64,000 bases of DNA from assembly GCF_017742835.1 (NCBI RefSeq), contig NZ_CP072392.1, positions 4,898,180-4,962,179 of the forward strand, written 5' to 3'. Below, piece by piece: positions 51,723 through 60,866 of the stretch (its first letter is position 1; the number at the start of each line of letters is the position of its first letter). The notes under the pieces were generated by a model, which was not told where the DNA came from, ran no database searches, and saw only the letters and a program-made list of their open reading frames with translations. The position numbers and the translations under genes are program-made. This stretch comes from Aquabacter sp. L1I39 (GTDB taxonomy: Bacteria > Pseudomonadota > Alphaproteobacteria > Rhizobiales > Xanthobacteraceae).

Positions 51723-52718
51723 CTATGGCTTCGCGCCGGCGGCCATGGCGGAGCGGGCCTGCTCGACGAGATCGAGCCCGATCTTATTGCTGTATTCGGT
51801 CACCACAGGCGCGACGCGCTCCCTCATGGCAGCCAGCGCTTCGGGCGTGGGGCGGGTAATCTTGAAGCCTTTCGCCTGGAGTTCGCCTTCCAGCTGTTCT
51901 GCCGCCTTGCGAGAAATATCGCGCTGGAAGGCAGCCGATTCCTTTGCGGCTTCCATAACCAGCGCCTTGTCCTTTTCCGAAAGACTTCCAAACCATTTGC
52001 GGCTGGCCAGAAGAACGAACGGCGTATAGACGTGCCCGGTCTTGGCGAGATGGCTCTGCACCTCATAGAGGCGCGCAGTATAGATCAAAGCGTACGGCGA
52101 TTCCTGGGCGTCCACTGCGCGGTTTTCGAGCGCGCTGTAAAGTTCAGGCCAAGGAAGAGGTGTTGGGTTTGTTCCCAGTGCCTTCCAGGTTGCGATGAAA
52201 AGCGGGTTGGGTATGACTCGGATGTTCAGCCCGGCCATGTCCTGGACGGTGTTGACGGGACGTTTTGCGTTCGTCATGTGGCGGAAGCCGTTGTCCCACC
52301 AGGCCAAGCCCACGATGCCGGTCTTGTCCTTCAATTGTGAAAACAGCTTTTCGCCGACTGCGCCGTCCATGACGGCATCCACTGCGGCAAAGTCCTTATA
52401 GAAAAACGGAAGGTCGAAGATCATGAACTGGGGGACGACGCCGACAAGGTTCGGCGTAGGGCCAACCATGATGTCGATGAATCCGGCCTGAACCGAGGCC
52501 TGCATCTCGGGCTCGCTTCCGAGGAGGCCGTTGCCGAATGTTTCGATCTTGATGCGGCCGCCGGTCTTCTCTTCCACCAGCTTCGCAAAATGACGCGAGG
52601 CTTGCCCGACGGGATGGTCGTCTACAGGCACGTATCCCAGGCGCGGGTTTTGAGCCATGGCCGGAGCATTGGCCAGGAGAACGCCCAGAAGTGCTGCAGT
52701 CAGAATCCTTATTTTCAT
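51723..52718 (-). CDS. dctP: TRAP transporter substrate-binding protein, DctP family
   Basis: The 331-residue periplasmic protein has a signal peptide (MKIRILTAALLGVLLANAPAMA) and DctP blocks: FAKLVEEKTGGRIKIETFGNGLLG, the substrate arginine region NGFRHMTNAKRPV, and DMAGLNIRVIPNPLF. GGGAGGT precedes the ATG. Its membrane partners dctQ and dctM are 3-5 kb away in another transcript, but no other TRAP genes occur in the window, so they probably work together. The ligand is presumably an organic acid. Confidence 0.93.
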   Translation of the reverse strand: MKIRILTAALLGVLLANAPAMAQNPRLGYVPVDDHPVGQASRHFAKLVEEKTGGRIKIETFGNGLLGSEPEMQASVQAGFIDIMVGPTPNLVGVVPQFMIFDLPFFYKDFAAVDAVMDGAVGEKLFSQLKDKTGIVGLAWWDNGFRHMTNAKRPVNTVQDMAGLNIRVIPNPLFIATWKALGTNPTPLPWPELYSALENRAVDAQESPYALIYTARLYEVQSHLAKTGHVYTPFVLLASRKWFGSLSEKDKALVMEAAKESAAFQRDISRKAAEQLEGELQAKGFKITRPTPEALAAMRERVAPVVTEYSNKIGLDLVEQARSAMAAGAKP

Positions 52719-53099
52719 AGCTTAACCTCCCACTGGATTTTTTTATTAGGACCAAAGGGGCCGAAACTGTCGTTGAGACGGGAAGGGGGCGGCTGCCTGG
52801 ATCTGGACATTTCAGCCAAGAAGAGGTGCATCGCGCCTCTTGGGCTGAAGTGAAGAGCCCGTCCGCTTTAGTGGCCTCCCCGTTGAAGATGGCACCGACC
52901 TTCTGTGATCCTCGACCGTCCGGATTTGCGATGGGCATCACGCCCGAACACATGGGCCGACGCTCTCCTCCACCGCCAAAGTAGGCAAAGCCTCTGGCCT
53001 GCCCGCCCACGACCGGGCCAGCGCCAAGATCACTCCAAGAGCACTCCAAGTATCGCTCGAACCTGCCCCAACTGACGACCGGGGCGCACGTCCATAATG
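52719..53099. other. long 5' region of dctP, no supported gene
   Basis: About 380 bases without a convincing gene. An imperfect hairpin with arms TTCAGCC-AAGAAGAGG and CCTCTT-GGGCTGAA lies at about 52811-52849. A minus-strand frame through here (containing FAYFGGGGERRPMCSG) runs on into the dctP region in another frame; I do not recognise it and it may be a gene remnant or a shadow. Confidence 0.4.
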
Positions 53100-53114
53100 T
53101 GGGCACAATGTCCA
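53100..53114. promoter_or_regulatory. putative IclR operator 1 (dctP side)
   Basis: TGGGCA-CAA-TGTCCA matches the consensus TGGRCA-N3-TGYCCA found also at 53294 and 58291. It lies between the divergent dctP and alcohol dehydrogenase genes in AT-rich surroundings (AATATGATATG). Confidence 0.6.
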
Positions 53115-53293
53115 ATATGATATGATGGTCAGACAGAGGCCCACTTGTCAACGCGTCCTCGCCGCCCTTGAGGCTTGGGGCGGCTGCCTCCGAGGCCATC
53201 AATCGGTTCCTCGGCCTTTGCGCCGGCCGGCCGGGGGAGCGCCGCCTCCCGAGGCGGTGGCTTGACAAGGCAAGTCCTCCCCATGCACTTTTA

Positions 53294-53308
53294 TGGACAC
53301 GATGTCCA
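53294..53308. promoter_or_regulatory. putative IclR operator 2 (dehydrogenase side)
   Basis: TGGACA-CGA-TGTCCA is a perfect palindrome (TATGGACA/TGTCCATA with flanks). It directly precedes TATAAT (53309-53314), a perfect -10 box for the dehydrogenase gene starting at 53430, so binding here would block or assist polymerase. Confidence 0.7.
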
Positions 53309-53314
53309 TATAAT
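53309..53314 (+). promoter_or_regulatory. probable -10 box of dehydrogenase/SDR transcript
   Basis: TATAAT stands out in GC-rich DNA, 116 bases before the dehydrogenase ATG and touching operator 2. No good -35 is visible at standard distance, in keeping with activator dependence. Confidence 0.5.
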
Positions 53315-53429
53315 GGGCAAAGGGTGCTGATCGTCCGACGTCCCTCTGCGTCGGCTCAACGCCGCCATGCCCTGAGCAACGATGGCTGTCGCGAGGCAGG
53401 CGGGCGGACGATCAAGGGAGAGCGGCAGA

Positions 53430-54557
53430 ATGCATACCATAACCTATCTTACAAACATCAGCTTCGGGCTGGGGGCATCGGACTCGCTTGAGGAAACACT
53501 GCGCGAACTCGGCGTGTCGCGGCCTCTGGTGATCAGCGATCACGGCATCAGAGCCGCTGGTCTGCTCGACCGCTCGGGCTTTGCATTTCTGCGTTCGGCG
53601 CCGCTCTTCCTGGACGTTCCCACCAACCCCACAGAAAGCGCGGTGGCTGCCGGCCTCGACCTGTACAGGCAAGGCGGCTGCGATGGCGTCGTGGCGATCG
53701 GGGGGGGATCTCCCATCGACCTCGCCAAGGGCGTGGCTCTGCTGGCCACGCATGATGGCGAGCTGGAACGCTATGCGGCGATTCTGGGCGGCGTTGCCCG
53801 CATCACCAGCGCGGTGGCGCCGCTTGTGGCCATCCCTACGACGGCAGGCACGGGCTCCGAAGTGGGGCGCGCGGCGCTGATCACGCTGGATGATGGCCGA
53901 AAGCTCGGCTTCATCAGCCCGTTCCTGATCCCGCGCAGGGCGATCTGTGACCCGGCCCTGACATTGGGCTTGCCTCCGGGCCTGACCGCCTCCACAGGTC
54001 TCGACGCCCTGTCGCACTGTATCGAAACCTACCTGTCCCCCCGCTTCAACCCGCCCGCCGAGGCGATCGCAACGGATGGCTTCAAACGCATCTGGAAGGC
54101 TTTGCCTGTTGCTTATGCCGATGGCGCGAACGTGGATGCGCGGACCGAACTCATGATGGGCGCCCTGGAAGGCGGTTTGACCTTCCAGAAGGGCCTTGGA
54201 GCCGTCCATGCGCTGAGCCATGCCCTGGGCGGTCTCAAGGAGGCGAGGCTTCACCATGGAACGCTCAATGCCATCCTGATGCCGACCGTCCTGCGGTGGA
54301 ATGTGCAAGTCGAAGCCGTGGCCGAGAAGGTCCGCCACCTGGAAAGCCTGGCGGGACTTGAAGCAACACCCCTCGCGGACGCCCTGGACGATCTGAACCG
54401 TCGATTGGGCATCACACCGAAATTGTCCGACCTTGGGGTGCCGCGCCACGTGATCGACTGGGTGTGTGAGCGCGCCCTGGCGGACCACAGTCATCCGACC
54501 AATCCACGTCCCTTGGCCAAGGAAGACTACGCCGCGATCCTCGAGGCCGTTTTCTAG
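53430..54557 (+). CDS. iron-containing alcohol dehydrogenase family protein
   Basis: The 375-residue enzyme belongs to the Fe-ADH/maleylacetate reductase superfamily: [15 protein letters not shown] (nucleotide binding), [16 protein letters not shown], and the metal-binding segments [15 protein letters not shown] and [12 protein letters not shown] with the following LHHGTLNAI. These supply the usual Asp/His ligands. It reduces or oxidises a small alcohol, hydroxy acid or maleylacetate-like compound with NAD(H). GGGAGAG precedes ATG 53430. It probably shares a transcript with the SDR gene downstream, controlled by the IclR regulator. Confidence 0.9.
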   Translation: MHTITYLTNISFGLGASDSLEETLRELGVSRPLVISDHGIRAAGLLDRSGFAFLRSAPLFLDVPTNPTESAVAAGLDLYRQGGCDGVVAIGGGSPIDLAKGVALLATHDGELERYAAILGGVARITSAVAPLVAIPTTAGTGSEVGRAALITLDDGRKLGFISPFLIPRRAICDPALTLGLPPGLTASTGLDALSHCIETYLSPRFNPPAEAIATDGFKRIWKALPVAYADGANVDARTELMMGALEGGLTFQKGLGAVHALSHALGGLKEARLHHGTLNAILMPTVLRWNVQVEAVAEKVRHLESLAGLEATPLADALDDLNRRLGITPKLSDLGVPRHVIDWVCERALADHSHPTNPRPLAKEDYAAILEAVF

Positions 54558-54671
54558 AGCATGCGCCGATCAGATGGCATCGCCATCCGATCGGATCACG
54601 CATTCTCTATCAATGGGTTAGAGGGCGATTTCCCCCATCAGATTGATTCAATCTGATGGGATCGCGCTCTA
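54556..54671. repeat. structured ~115-bp repeat, copy A
   Basis: It begins inside the dehydrogenase stop codon (TAGAGC) and ends GCGCTCTA. Hairpin 1 is GATCAGATGGC/GCCATCCGATC with one mismatch and hairpin 2 is CCCATCAGATTG/CAATCTGATGGG, perfect. Confidence 0.9.
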
Positions 54672-54712
54672 AAGCGCTGGGTGCCCCAGAGAAGGGCCGA
54701 GGAGGCAGTTCC

Positions 54713-55459
54713 GTGAGACCGATCGTGATCGTGACGGGTGCAAGCCACGGCATCGGTGCGGCGACGGCCAGGCTGTTCGCCGCAGAGGGCTATGATGTCT
54801 GCATAAACTATCTCTCGGACAGTGCCGCAGCGTCCGAGGTCGTCGCGGCGTGCCGGGCCGCTGGCGCGCGGGCCCTCGCGGTTCAGGGAGACGTGGGCAA
54901 GAGGGAGGACATAGAGGCTCTGTTCAGAGCCTGCGACGATGAGCTTGGGAGAGTGACCTGCCTGGTCAACAATGCCGGCATCATCGGCAAGGCTGGAAGG
55001 ATTGAAGACTTGCAGCCTGAGGTGCTGGAAGCGGCGTTCCGGATCAACGTCTTCGGCGTCGTGTACGGCATCCAGGAGGCCGCCAGACGCATGTCCACCC
55101 GCAAGGGCGGCCAGGGCGGGACGATCATCAACATGTCGTCGCTGGCCGCCTTTCTCGGCAGTCCCAACGAATATGTCCACTATGCCGCCACCAAGGGGGC
55201 CGTGGAATCCATGACCTTTGGCGCAGGCAAGGAGCTGGCGCCGGAGGGCATCCGCGTCAATGCCATCCGCGTCGGCACCACCAACACGCGTATACATACG
55301 CAAGGCGGAAATCCCGAGCGCCCGGCCAGGATTGCCGCGGTCACGCCCATGGGGCGCATCGCGGAGCCCGAGGATATCGCGCGCGCGGCCCTGATGCTCG
55401 CGTCTCCCGGCTCGGGCTTCATGACAGGCACCTTGATCACGGTCGCCGGCGGGCTGTGA
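54713..55459 (+). CDS. SDR-family oxidoreductase (FabG-like)
   Basis: The 248-residue short-chain dehydrogenase has the cofactor motif TGASHGIG, NNAG (about residue 85), catalytic Ser (INMSS) and Tyr-x3-Lys in HYAATKG, and a C-terminus ending TGTLITVAGGL. The start is GTG 54713, preceded by GGAGG; the frame runs upstream into repeat A, which is not part of the protein. It follows the Fe-type dehydrogenase and probably acts on the same carbon chain. Confidence 0.9.
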   Translation: MRPIVIVTGASHGIGAATARLFAAEGYDVCINYLSDSAAASEVVAACRAAGARALAVQGDVGKREDIEALFRACDDELGRVTCLVNNAGIIGKAGRIEDLQPEVLEAAFRINVFGVVYGIQEAARRMSTRKGGQGGTIINMSSLAAFLGSPNEYVHYAATKGAVESMTFGAGKELAPEGIRVNAIRVGTTNTRIHTQGGNPERPARIAAVTPMGRIAEPEDIARAALMLASPGSGFMTGTLITVAGGL

Positions 55460-55629
55460 GGCCCGGCGTCGGGGTTTGACAGAGAAGGGCAGGGGGGCGT
55501 CACGCGGCTATTGCCTTGAACCTACGCCCGCCCCCCCGCCAGGGTCCTGCCGCGCCCTCGCCCGGCGCCGGGAATGGCCGTCATGGATGTCCAGCTCAAC
55601 GCCGCGCGCCTGGTCCGTTCAGGTTGGCT
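55460..55629. other. intergenic, no supported gene
   Basis: This region between the SDR stop and repeat B shows no gene. It separates convergent genes together with repeat B and the following 100 bases. Confidence 0.4.
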
Positions 55630-55744
55630 AGAGCATGCGCCGATCAGATGGCATCGCCATCTGATCGGATCACGCATTCTCTATCAATGGGTTAGAGGGC
55701 GATTCCCCCATCAGATTGATTCAATCTGATGGGATCGCGCTCTA
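55630..55744. repeat. structured ~115-bp repeat, copy B
   Basis: Nearly identical to copy A. Hairpin 1 (CGATCAGATGGC/GCCATCTGATCG) and hairpin 2 (CCCATCAGATTG/CAATCTGATGGG) are both perfect, bounded by AGAGC and GCTCT. Confidence 0.92.
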
Positions 55745-55845
55745 GCCTGAACGGCAAATCAGTCTCTCAGCATCTTGATAGATAATGATGTTCCGATCCG
55801 AGTGCGATGTGATCCGCGCGCAGCGTGCTCTGGACGGCTCACGCC

Positions 55846-57123
55846 TCAATGGAGCCAGCGTGCCGGAACGGTCACCAATGCCGGGAACAGAACCAGCAGC
55901 ACAATGAGGAGCATCTGGGCCAGCAGATAGGGCATGGCCCCCTTCGTCGCCGCCTCCATCGAAACGCCGCTGATGCCGCACACGGTGTTGAGGACTGTTC
56001 CGACCGGCGGCGTGATCAGGCCGACCGCGTTGACCATCATGAAGATGACCCCGAAATAGACCGGGTCGATACCGGCCGCCTTGACGAGGGGCATGAGGAT
56101 GGGCGCCAGAATGGTGATGGAGGGTGCGAAGTCCAGCGCCGTGCCGACGATGAAGACCGCGATGACGATCATACTCATCAGCAGGATCGGCGAGTTGATG
56201 AAGGGCTGGAGGGTACTGACGAGCTGGGCCGGCATGTTGGAGATGGTCAGCATGAAGCCGGAGATGGCGGACGCTGCGACCAGCAGCATGATCACCGCCG
56301 TCAGGCGGCCGGCGGCGAGCAAAGCATCATAGAGCGCCCGCAGGGTCAGCTCACGATAGACGAACAGCCCCACAAACAGCGCATAGGCGGCGGCAACAAC
56401 GCCGGCCTCCGTTGGCGTGAAGATGCCGAACCGCAGCCCCGCCAGGATGATTACTGGCATCACCAGCGCCCAGCCGGCGGTCATGACGGCTTTCGGAAGA
56501 TCCCTGCGCGGCAGTTTGAGCCGAACCGCAGCCGTCTCCCTTTTGGAGAGGAACCACCAGGCGACCATGAGGCTGAGCCCCATCAACACACCCGGAACGA
56601 TGCCGGCGAAGAACAGGCCGACAATGGAGATGTTTGCGGTGACGCCCAGAATGATGAACCCGACAGAGGGCGGGATGATGGGTGCGATAATGCCTGTCGC
56701 GGCCATCAAGCCCGAGGCTCGGCCCATATGGTAGCCAGCATTGCGCATCAGCGGGACCAGCATGACCGCGAGCGTCGCCGTATCCGCGATCGCGGAGCCG
56801 GAGACGCTGGCAAGCACCAGGCCCGTGCCGATGACCACGTAACCGAGGCCGCCGCGGATGTGGCCGACGAGCGCCAGCGCCACGTTCACGATGCGACGGG
56901 AGAGGCCGCCGGCATTCATCAGCTCGCCGGCGATGAGAAAGAAGGGGATCGCCATCAGCGGATAGCTGTCCGCGCCATTGACCAGGCGCTGGGCCAGGAT
57001 GGTGGCGTCCAGGTTTCCCATCAGGAGCATCATCGCAACGCCCGACAGCATCAGGGCGAAGGCAATGGGAATCCCGATGCCCATGGCACCGAGGAGGGAA
57101 GCGATAAAGACCAGGCCGCTCAC
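55846..57123 (-). CDS. dctM: TRAP transporter large permease, DctM
   Basis: The 425-residue membrane protein is the large TRAP subunit: ANGADSYPLMAIPFFLIAGELMNAGGLSRRIV, GSGSAIADTATLAVMLVPLM-type motifs and about 12 membrane helices. Its ATG overlaps the dctQ stop by four bases (ATGA). It uses ion gradients to import the DctP ligand. Confidence 0.94.
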   Translation of the reverse strand: MSGLVFIASLLGAMGIGIPIAFALMLSGVAMMLLMGNLDATILAQRLVNGADSYPLMAIPFFLIAGELMNAGGLSRRIVNVALALVGHIRGGLGYVVIGTGLVLASVSGSAIADTATLAVMLVPLMRNAGYHMGRASGLMAATGIIAPIIPPSVGFIILGVTANISIVGLFFAGIVPGVLMGLSLMVAWWFLSKRETAAVRLKLPRRDLPKAVMTAGWALVMPVIILAGLRFGIFTPTEAGVVAAAYALFVGLFVYRELTLRALYDALLAAGRLTAVIMLLVAASAISGFMLTISNMPAQLVSTLQPFINSPILLMSMIVIAVFIVGTALDFAPSITILAPILMPLVKAAGIDPVYFGVIFMMVNAVGLITPPVGTVLNTVCGISGVSMEAATKGAMPYLLAQMLLIVLLVLFPALVTVPARWLH

Positions 57124-57665
57124 TTTGTGTCCTCCGAAGCGCGTGGGGGGAGCACGACGGGCAGCGGCTCAACATGCTCCACCCCCGACCAGGGGGCGGG
57201 CAGGATGCCGCGCAGTGCGCGCCACAGATCGAGAAGAAGAATGAGGGCCATCAGGATCGCGGCGACGAACCCGGCGGCATAAAGGGCACCGACCGGAATG
57301 CCCGACAATGCCATGACATTGTCCCACTCGATCAGGGTGAGCGACCAACTGCCTTCTCCCAGCAGCCAGCAGCACCACAGCATCAAGCCGTAGGACACGA
57401 GAAAGCAGACAAAACGCGCCCGTCGCGGCAAACGGACGACCAGGGACTCGACGCCGAGATGCGCGCCCTTGGCCAGAGCCACCACGGATCCCATGAAGAT
57501 GACCCAGACCAGGACGACACGGGACACTTCAACCGCAAACGGAACGCCTGAGCTGAAGCCATAGCGCAGCACGACGTTGGTGAAGATCAGAAGACTGATG
57601 ACCGCCATGCCGAGAACGACGAAGACATCGAAAGCCTTGAATAGCCAATGCAATGCTGAAGACAT
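57120..57665 (-). CDS. dctQ: TRAP transporter small permease, DctQ
   Basis: The 181-residue protein has four hydrophobic helices and DctQ motifs (NVVLRYGFSSGVPFAVEVSRVVLVWVIFMGSVVALAKGAHLGVE). It is immediately upstream of dctM and probably cotranscribed with the DUF1330 gene 190 bases before it. Confidence 0.93.
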   Translation of the reverse strand: MSSALHWLFKAFDVFVVLGMAVISLLIFTNVVLRYGFSSGVPFAVEVSRVVLVWVIFMGSVVALAKGAHLGVESLVVRLPRRARFVCFLVSYGLMLWCCWLLGEGSWSLTLIEWDNVMALSGIPVGALYAAGFVAAILMALILLLDLWRALRGILPAPWSGVEHVEPLPVVLPPRASEDTK

Positions 57666-57857
57666 GGCCGCTCACAAAGGTTGTGCGCGCATGTGACGGT
57701 CGTCGCACTCCAACAAAAATCCGGAGATTTGAGCCGAGCACGTCCCTCAGGATGGGTGGTAAGGCCCACTTAGCGGTTCCGGTCGGACTGCGCGCAAGAT
57801 AAAGGCGATTGGTCCTCCAGCCGGTACGACCGGAGGCCCTAGGCAATTCGTCCGGTG

Positions 57858-58148
57858 TCAGACACCTTCCACCACGGCCAGATGCACCTGGGCATGCTTC
57901 TCCCGGGCCTTGATGGCCCTCTGATATTCGGGAGAGTTGTAGCAGGCGAGCGCAGTCTCGTAGTCCTTGAACGCGATGACTGCCAGGCGGTTCGCTTCAG
58001 GACCTTCCATAACCTGGCTCTGTCCGGCGCGAACAACAAATTCGGCCCCATATTTGTCGAAGGCGGCCTTGTTCAAAGCAATATATTCTTTGTATCCCTC
58101 ATGGTCAGCAATGTCGACCATTGCGACCCAGTAGCCTTTCTTGGACAT
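57858..58148 (-). CDS. DUF1330 family protein
   Basis: The 96-residue protein has the DUF1330 ferredoxin-like fold: MSKKGYWVAMVDIADHEGYKEY, GAEFVVRAGQSQVMEG, RLAVIAFKDYETALACYNSPEYQ. Function of the family is unknown; many occur with catabolic genes. GGAGGAAGA precedes ATG 58148. It is the first gene of the dctQM transcript and diverges from iclR, sharing operator 3. Confidence 0.87.
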   Translation of the reverse strand: MSKKGYWVAMVDIADHEGYKEYIALNKAAFDKYGAEFVVRAGQSQVMEGPEANRLAVIAFKDYETALACYNSPEYQRAIKAREKHAQVHLAVVEGV

Positions 58149-58290
58149 TTTCTTCCTCCCACCATGAACTCCCCGCCTTCTCTTGCGGAAGGCTCGGAAG
58201 GCCCAATCCAATCACGTTCAGCTTTTGAGAGTTTGCCGTTGATCCTCCTCGATCACACGGCTAGAACCGAGAAGAGTATTGACTACAATG

Positions 58291-58305
58291 TGGACAATCT
58301 GCCCA
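58291..58305. promoter_or_regulatory. putative IclR operator 3 (iclR/DUF1330 divergent region)
   Basis: TGGACA-ATC-TGCCCA lies in the 204-base gap between the divergent DUF1330 and iclR genes. It overlaps the spacer after a TTGACT -35-like box (58279-58284), so it could autoregulate iclR and control DUF1330-dctQM. Confidence 0.6.
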
Positions 58306-58352
58306 TATTTTTAGTGCTGTCAGGTTCCGATGTCAAGCTGCGAGGTATTTCC

Positions 58353-59162
58353 GTGACCAAGAGGGAACTGCAGGACGAGGGCGATGCGGGAGCGCCTCAT
58401 CAGGTGCAAGGAGCGGCCTCGTTCTCGAAGTTCATGGCCGTGCTTCAGATCATTGCCGAGGCCCCCGGGGCGCTGAACATTGCGCAGCTTACAAAGCGCG
58501 CGCCGTTTCCCCGCGGCACGGTCTACCGCCTCGTTTCGGCGCTCATGGCAGAAGGGCTCGTCACGCAGGCGGGAGAGAGCGGAACGTTTCGTCTGGGCCC
58601 GCGTCTCCTCCAGTTTGCCGCGAAGACCTGGGAAGATTCCGACTTGCGAACGATCGCAAGGGATTTCCTCGTGTCGCTGCGCGATGCGACGGATGAGGCC
58701 GTGCATCTTGCGGTGCCGAGCAACAACCGGATGGTCTACATAGACAAGCTGGTGGGCTCCAACAGGGTGCAGATGAAAACCAGTATTGGCGGGCAGGTGG
58801 AACTTCACTCCACGTCCGTCGGAAAGGCGTGGCTGTCCGGGCTGTCGGATCAACGTCTCCAGGACGTTCTCAAGGGCCTCGACCTGAAGCGCCACACCGC
58901 CAAGACGTTCACGACACCCGCAGCCCTGCTCGAAGAATTGAAGCGGTCGCGGGAGCGTGGATTCGCCTTCGACGACGAGGAAAACGAGCCGGACATACGT
59001 TGTTTCGGCAGCCCGATCTTCAATCGTTCGCGTGAGCCGATCGGAGCGATCAGCATCAGTATGCCGGTGTACAGGCACGACGAGCGGCGCCACGAACTCT
59101 GCGGGAGGCTGGTGCGTGAAACGGCCCAACTGATCAGTGCCGAATTGTCCAGGATGCTCTAA
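58353..59162 (+). CDS. IclR-family transcriptional regulator
   Basis: The 269-residue regulator has the IclR winged helix (FMAVLQIIAEAPGALNIAQLTKRAPFPRGTVYRLVSALMAEGLV) and the C-terminal effector domain (VQMKTSIGGQVELHSTSVGKAWLSGL, GFAFDDEENEPDIRCFGSPIFN). GTG 58353 has GAGG seven bases upstream and leaves the promoter and operator 3 outside the gene; the frame stays open further upstream without being translated, in my view. It most likely governs the adjoining TRAP and dehydrogenase genes. Confidence 0.9.
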   Translation: MTKRELQDEGDAGAPHQVQGAASFSKFMAVLQIIAEAPGALNIAQLTKRAPFPRGTVYRLVSALMAEGLVTQAGESGTFRLGPRLLQFAAKTWEDSDLRTIARDFLVSLRDATDEAVHLAVPSNNRMVYIDKLVGSNRVQMKTSIGGQVELHSTSVGKAWLSGLSDQRLQDVLKGLDLKRHTAKTFTTPAALLEELKRSRERGFAFDDEENEPDIRCFGSPIFNRSREPIGAISISMPVYRHDERRHELCGRLVRETAQLISAELSRML

Positions 59163-59281
59163 AGCCGGGCGCGCCAATGCGTCCTGTGGAAGAGCGTTCA
59201 TGAGGGGGGCCTAAGCTCGCTTAGTGCGCGATCTGACCCGATGGAACCGCCACACGGTTCTGTCTGCCCGGATCCGGCTCT
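59163..59281. other. intergenic, no supported gene
   Basis: No gene seen between iclR and repeat C. CTAAGC-TCG-CTTAG-like partial symmetry near 59211-59223 is too short to call a terminator. Confidence 0.35.
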
Positions 59282-59396
59282 AGAGCATGCGCCGATCGGA
59301 TGGCATCGCCATCTGATCGGATCACCCATTCTCTATCAATGGGTTAGAGGGCGATTCACCCATCAGATTGATTCAATCTGATGGGATCGCGCTCTA
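59282..59396. repeat. structured ~115-bp repeat, copy C
   Basis: Same boundaries as copies A and B. Hairpin 1 has one G-T wobble (GATCGGATGGC/GCCATCTGATC) and hairpin 2 is perfect. It lies in the gap between iclR and the agmatine deiminase gene. Confidence 0.9.
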
Positions 59397-59736
59397 GGCT
59401 GGGCGAACCGCTCTTCCGCGCCGAGTTCCATGGGAAAGGCGGCGGCTGCCTTGCGCTGTCGCGCTCCCGTATTGCCAAGGTCTTGCGTGCAACGGTGAGA
59501 GCGAGGTCCGTCCTGAGGATCCCCCCGCTGCGTTGCCCAATGCGGAAGCCTGACGGCAAGGCGGCACGCATGGCGGGTCGCGCGCCGCGCCGCATCAGCC
59601 TCTTTGCGCGTTCCGCCCTCCCTCGCAGCCGCCAGACATCCGTACACGCCCGGTGATGCCCAGGAAATGCCAGATCCCAACCTCTTGGGGCGGTTCTGGC
59701 GGTCCTTATTGTCGAGCTTGAGGGCGTGCTCCTGCG
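59397..59736. other. intergenic, no supported gene
   Basis: About 340 bases between repeat C and the end of the agmatine deiminase gene. Open frames are Arg/Pro-rich and extend into the repeat, so I treat them as chance. Confidence 0.4.
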
Positions 59737-60708
59737 TCAGATGTTCAGCGTGGAGCAGTGGATGCCGCCGCCTTCGCCGATGAGGCTGGGAAGCTCCAGG
59801 GGGACGATGTCCCGGTCTGGAAAGGCCGATTTCAGGGCCGCGGCCGCCGCGGCGTCGCGTTCCGTGTCGCCGAAGGCGGGGAGGATGACCGCGCCGTTGA
59901 CGATGAGAAAGTTCAGGTAAGTCAGGGCGTCATATTTGCCCTTCCTCAGATTTTGGTCCGCGCCGACGATGGGAATGACCTCAAAAGGGGTCCCGTCGGC
60001 TTGACGCGCCGCCTTCAGCGCCGCCACATTCTTCTCCTCGGTGGCATCCACCAGCACCACACCGGGCGCGACGAAGCGGGCGATGCCGTCAATATGCCCG
60101 CGGGTCACGTCGCCACGATCGGTCGAGCCGGGGAGCCAGACCACGTGGGTGGCGCCGGTCTCCGCCTTCAGGCGTGCCTCCGCGCCGGCCCGATCTACAT
60201 CCTTATTCCGCTTTTTGTGCAGGACGCAGCTCTCCGTGGTCATGAGCGTGCCGGACCCGTCGCAGTCGATCCCCCCGCCCTCAAGGACGAAGTTGGCCCT
60301 GCGCGCCGTCTTGCCAAGGTGTTCCCGCGCAAAAAGCTCAGCCAGCACATGATCCGTTTTATAGCCCTGCGCCTCGAACCTCTCGCCCCAGGTGTTGAAT
60401 TTCATGTCGAGCCAGGAAAAATCCTGATCCGAGGTCCACAGCGGAATGCCCAGCGTGTCGCGTGGCCAGATTCCGAAATGGGGCATGAACAGAGGTTCGA
60501 TCGCGCCGGTGCAGATTCTCTCCGCCTCCGCGCGCTCCTTCTCGTTGAAGAGCACGGTCACGGGCTCATATCTGGCGATGACCTGTGCCAGCTTCACCAA
60601 GTCGTTCCGCACCCCTGGAAGACGCGCCTTCTTGATGGCTGGTTCACGCGAGGAGCCATAGCACATATAGACTCGCTGCTGCGTTTCCCACTCCGCCTTG
60701 ATCCGCAT
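59737..60708 (-). CDS. agmatine deiminase / peptidyl-arginine deiminase family enzyme
   Basis: The 323-residue guanidine-modifying enzyme has the family's active-site blocks: WPRDTLG, NFVLEGGGIDCDGSGTLMTTE, RGHIDGIARFV and the catalytic cysteine at the very end in GEGGGIHCSTLNI. It should convert agmatine to N-carbamoylputrescine plus ammonia, or act on a related guanidine. It is slightly shorter than typical agmatine deiminases. GGGGGGAAG precedes ATG 60708. No carbamoylputrescine amidase is next to it. It diverges from the helicase gene. Confidence 0.88.
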   Translation of the reverse strand: MRIKAEWETQQRVYMCYGSSREPAIKKARLPGVRNDLVKLAQVIARYEPVTVLFNEKERAEAERICTGAIEPLFMPHFGIWPRDTLGIPLWTSDQDFSWLDMKFNTWGERFEAQGYKTDHVLAELFAREHLGKTARRANFVLEGGGIDCDGSGTLMTTESCVLHKKRNKDVDRAGAEARLKAETGATHVVWLPGSTDRGDVTRGHIDGIARFVAPGVVLVDATEEKNVAALKAARQADGTPFEVIPIVGADQNLRKGKYDALTYLNFLIVNGAVILPAFGDTERDAAAAAALKSAFPDRDIVPLELPSLIGEGGGIHCSTLNI

Positions 60709-60866
60709 CGTCTTCCCCCCGCCGCTGCCCCATCGCCTTCCGGGCCGGCCACACTTAGATGTGCCACACGTCAAAAACGGTCGCACGCAACCACGCGCAC
60801 AGACGCTTGTAACCGTCCGACTCCACCCTTAAGACGAGCATATCAAGGCGGCGGGAGGTGGGTCGA

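Noticed and set aside
52396..53268. 290-codon minus-strand frame upstream of dctP
   Set aside because: It runs through dctP in another frame and covers operator 1; no family recognised, so not called as a gene.
57855..58352. Extension of the IclR frame upstream to 57855
   Set aside because: It overlaps the divergent DUF1330 gene, and the promoter/operator lies inside it; GTG 58353 with GAGG is a better start.
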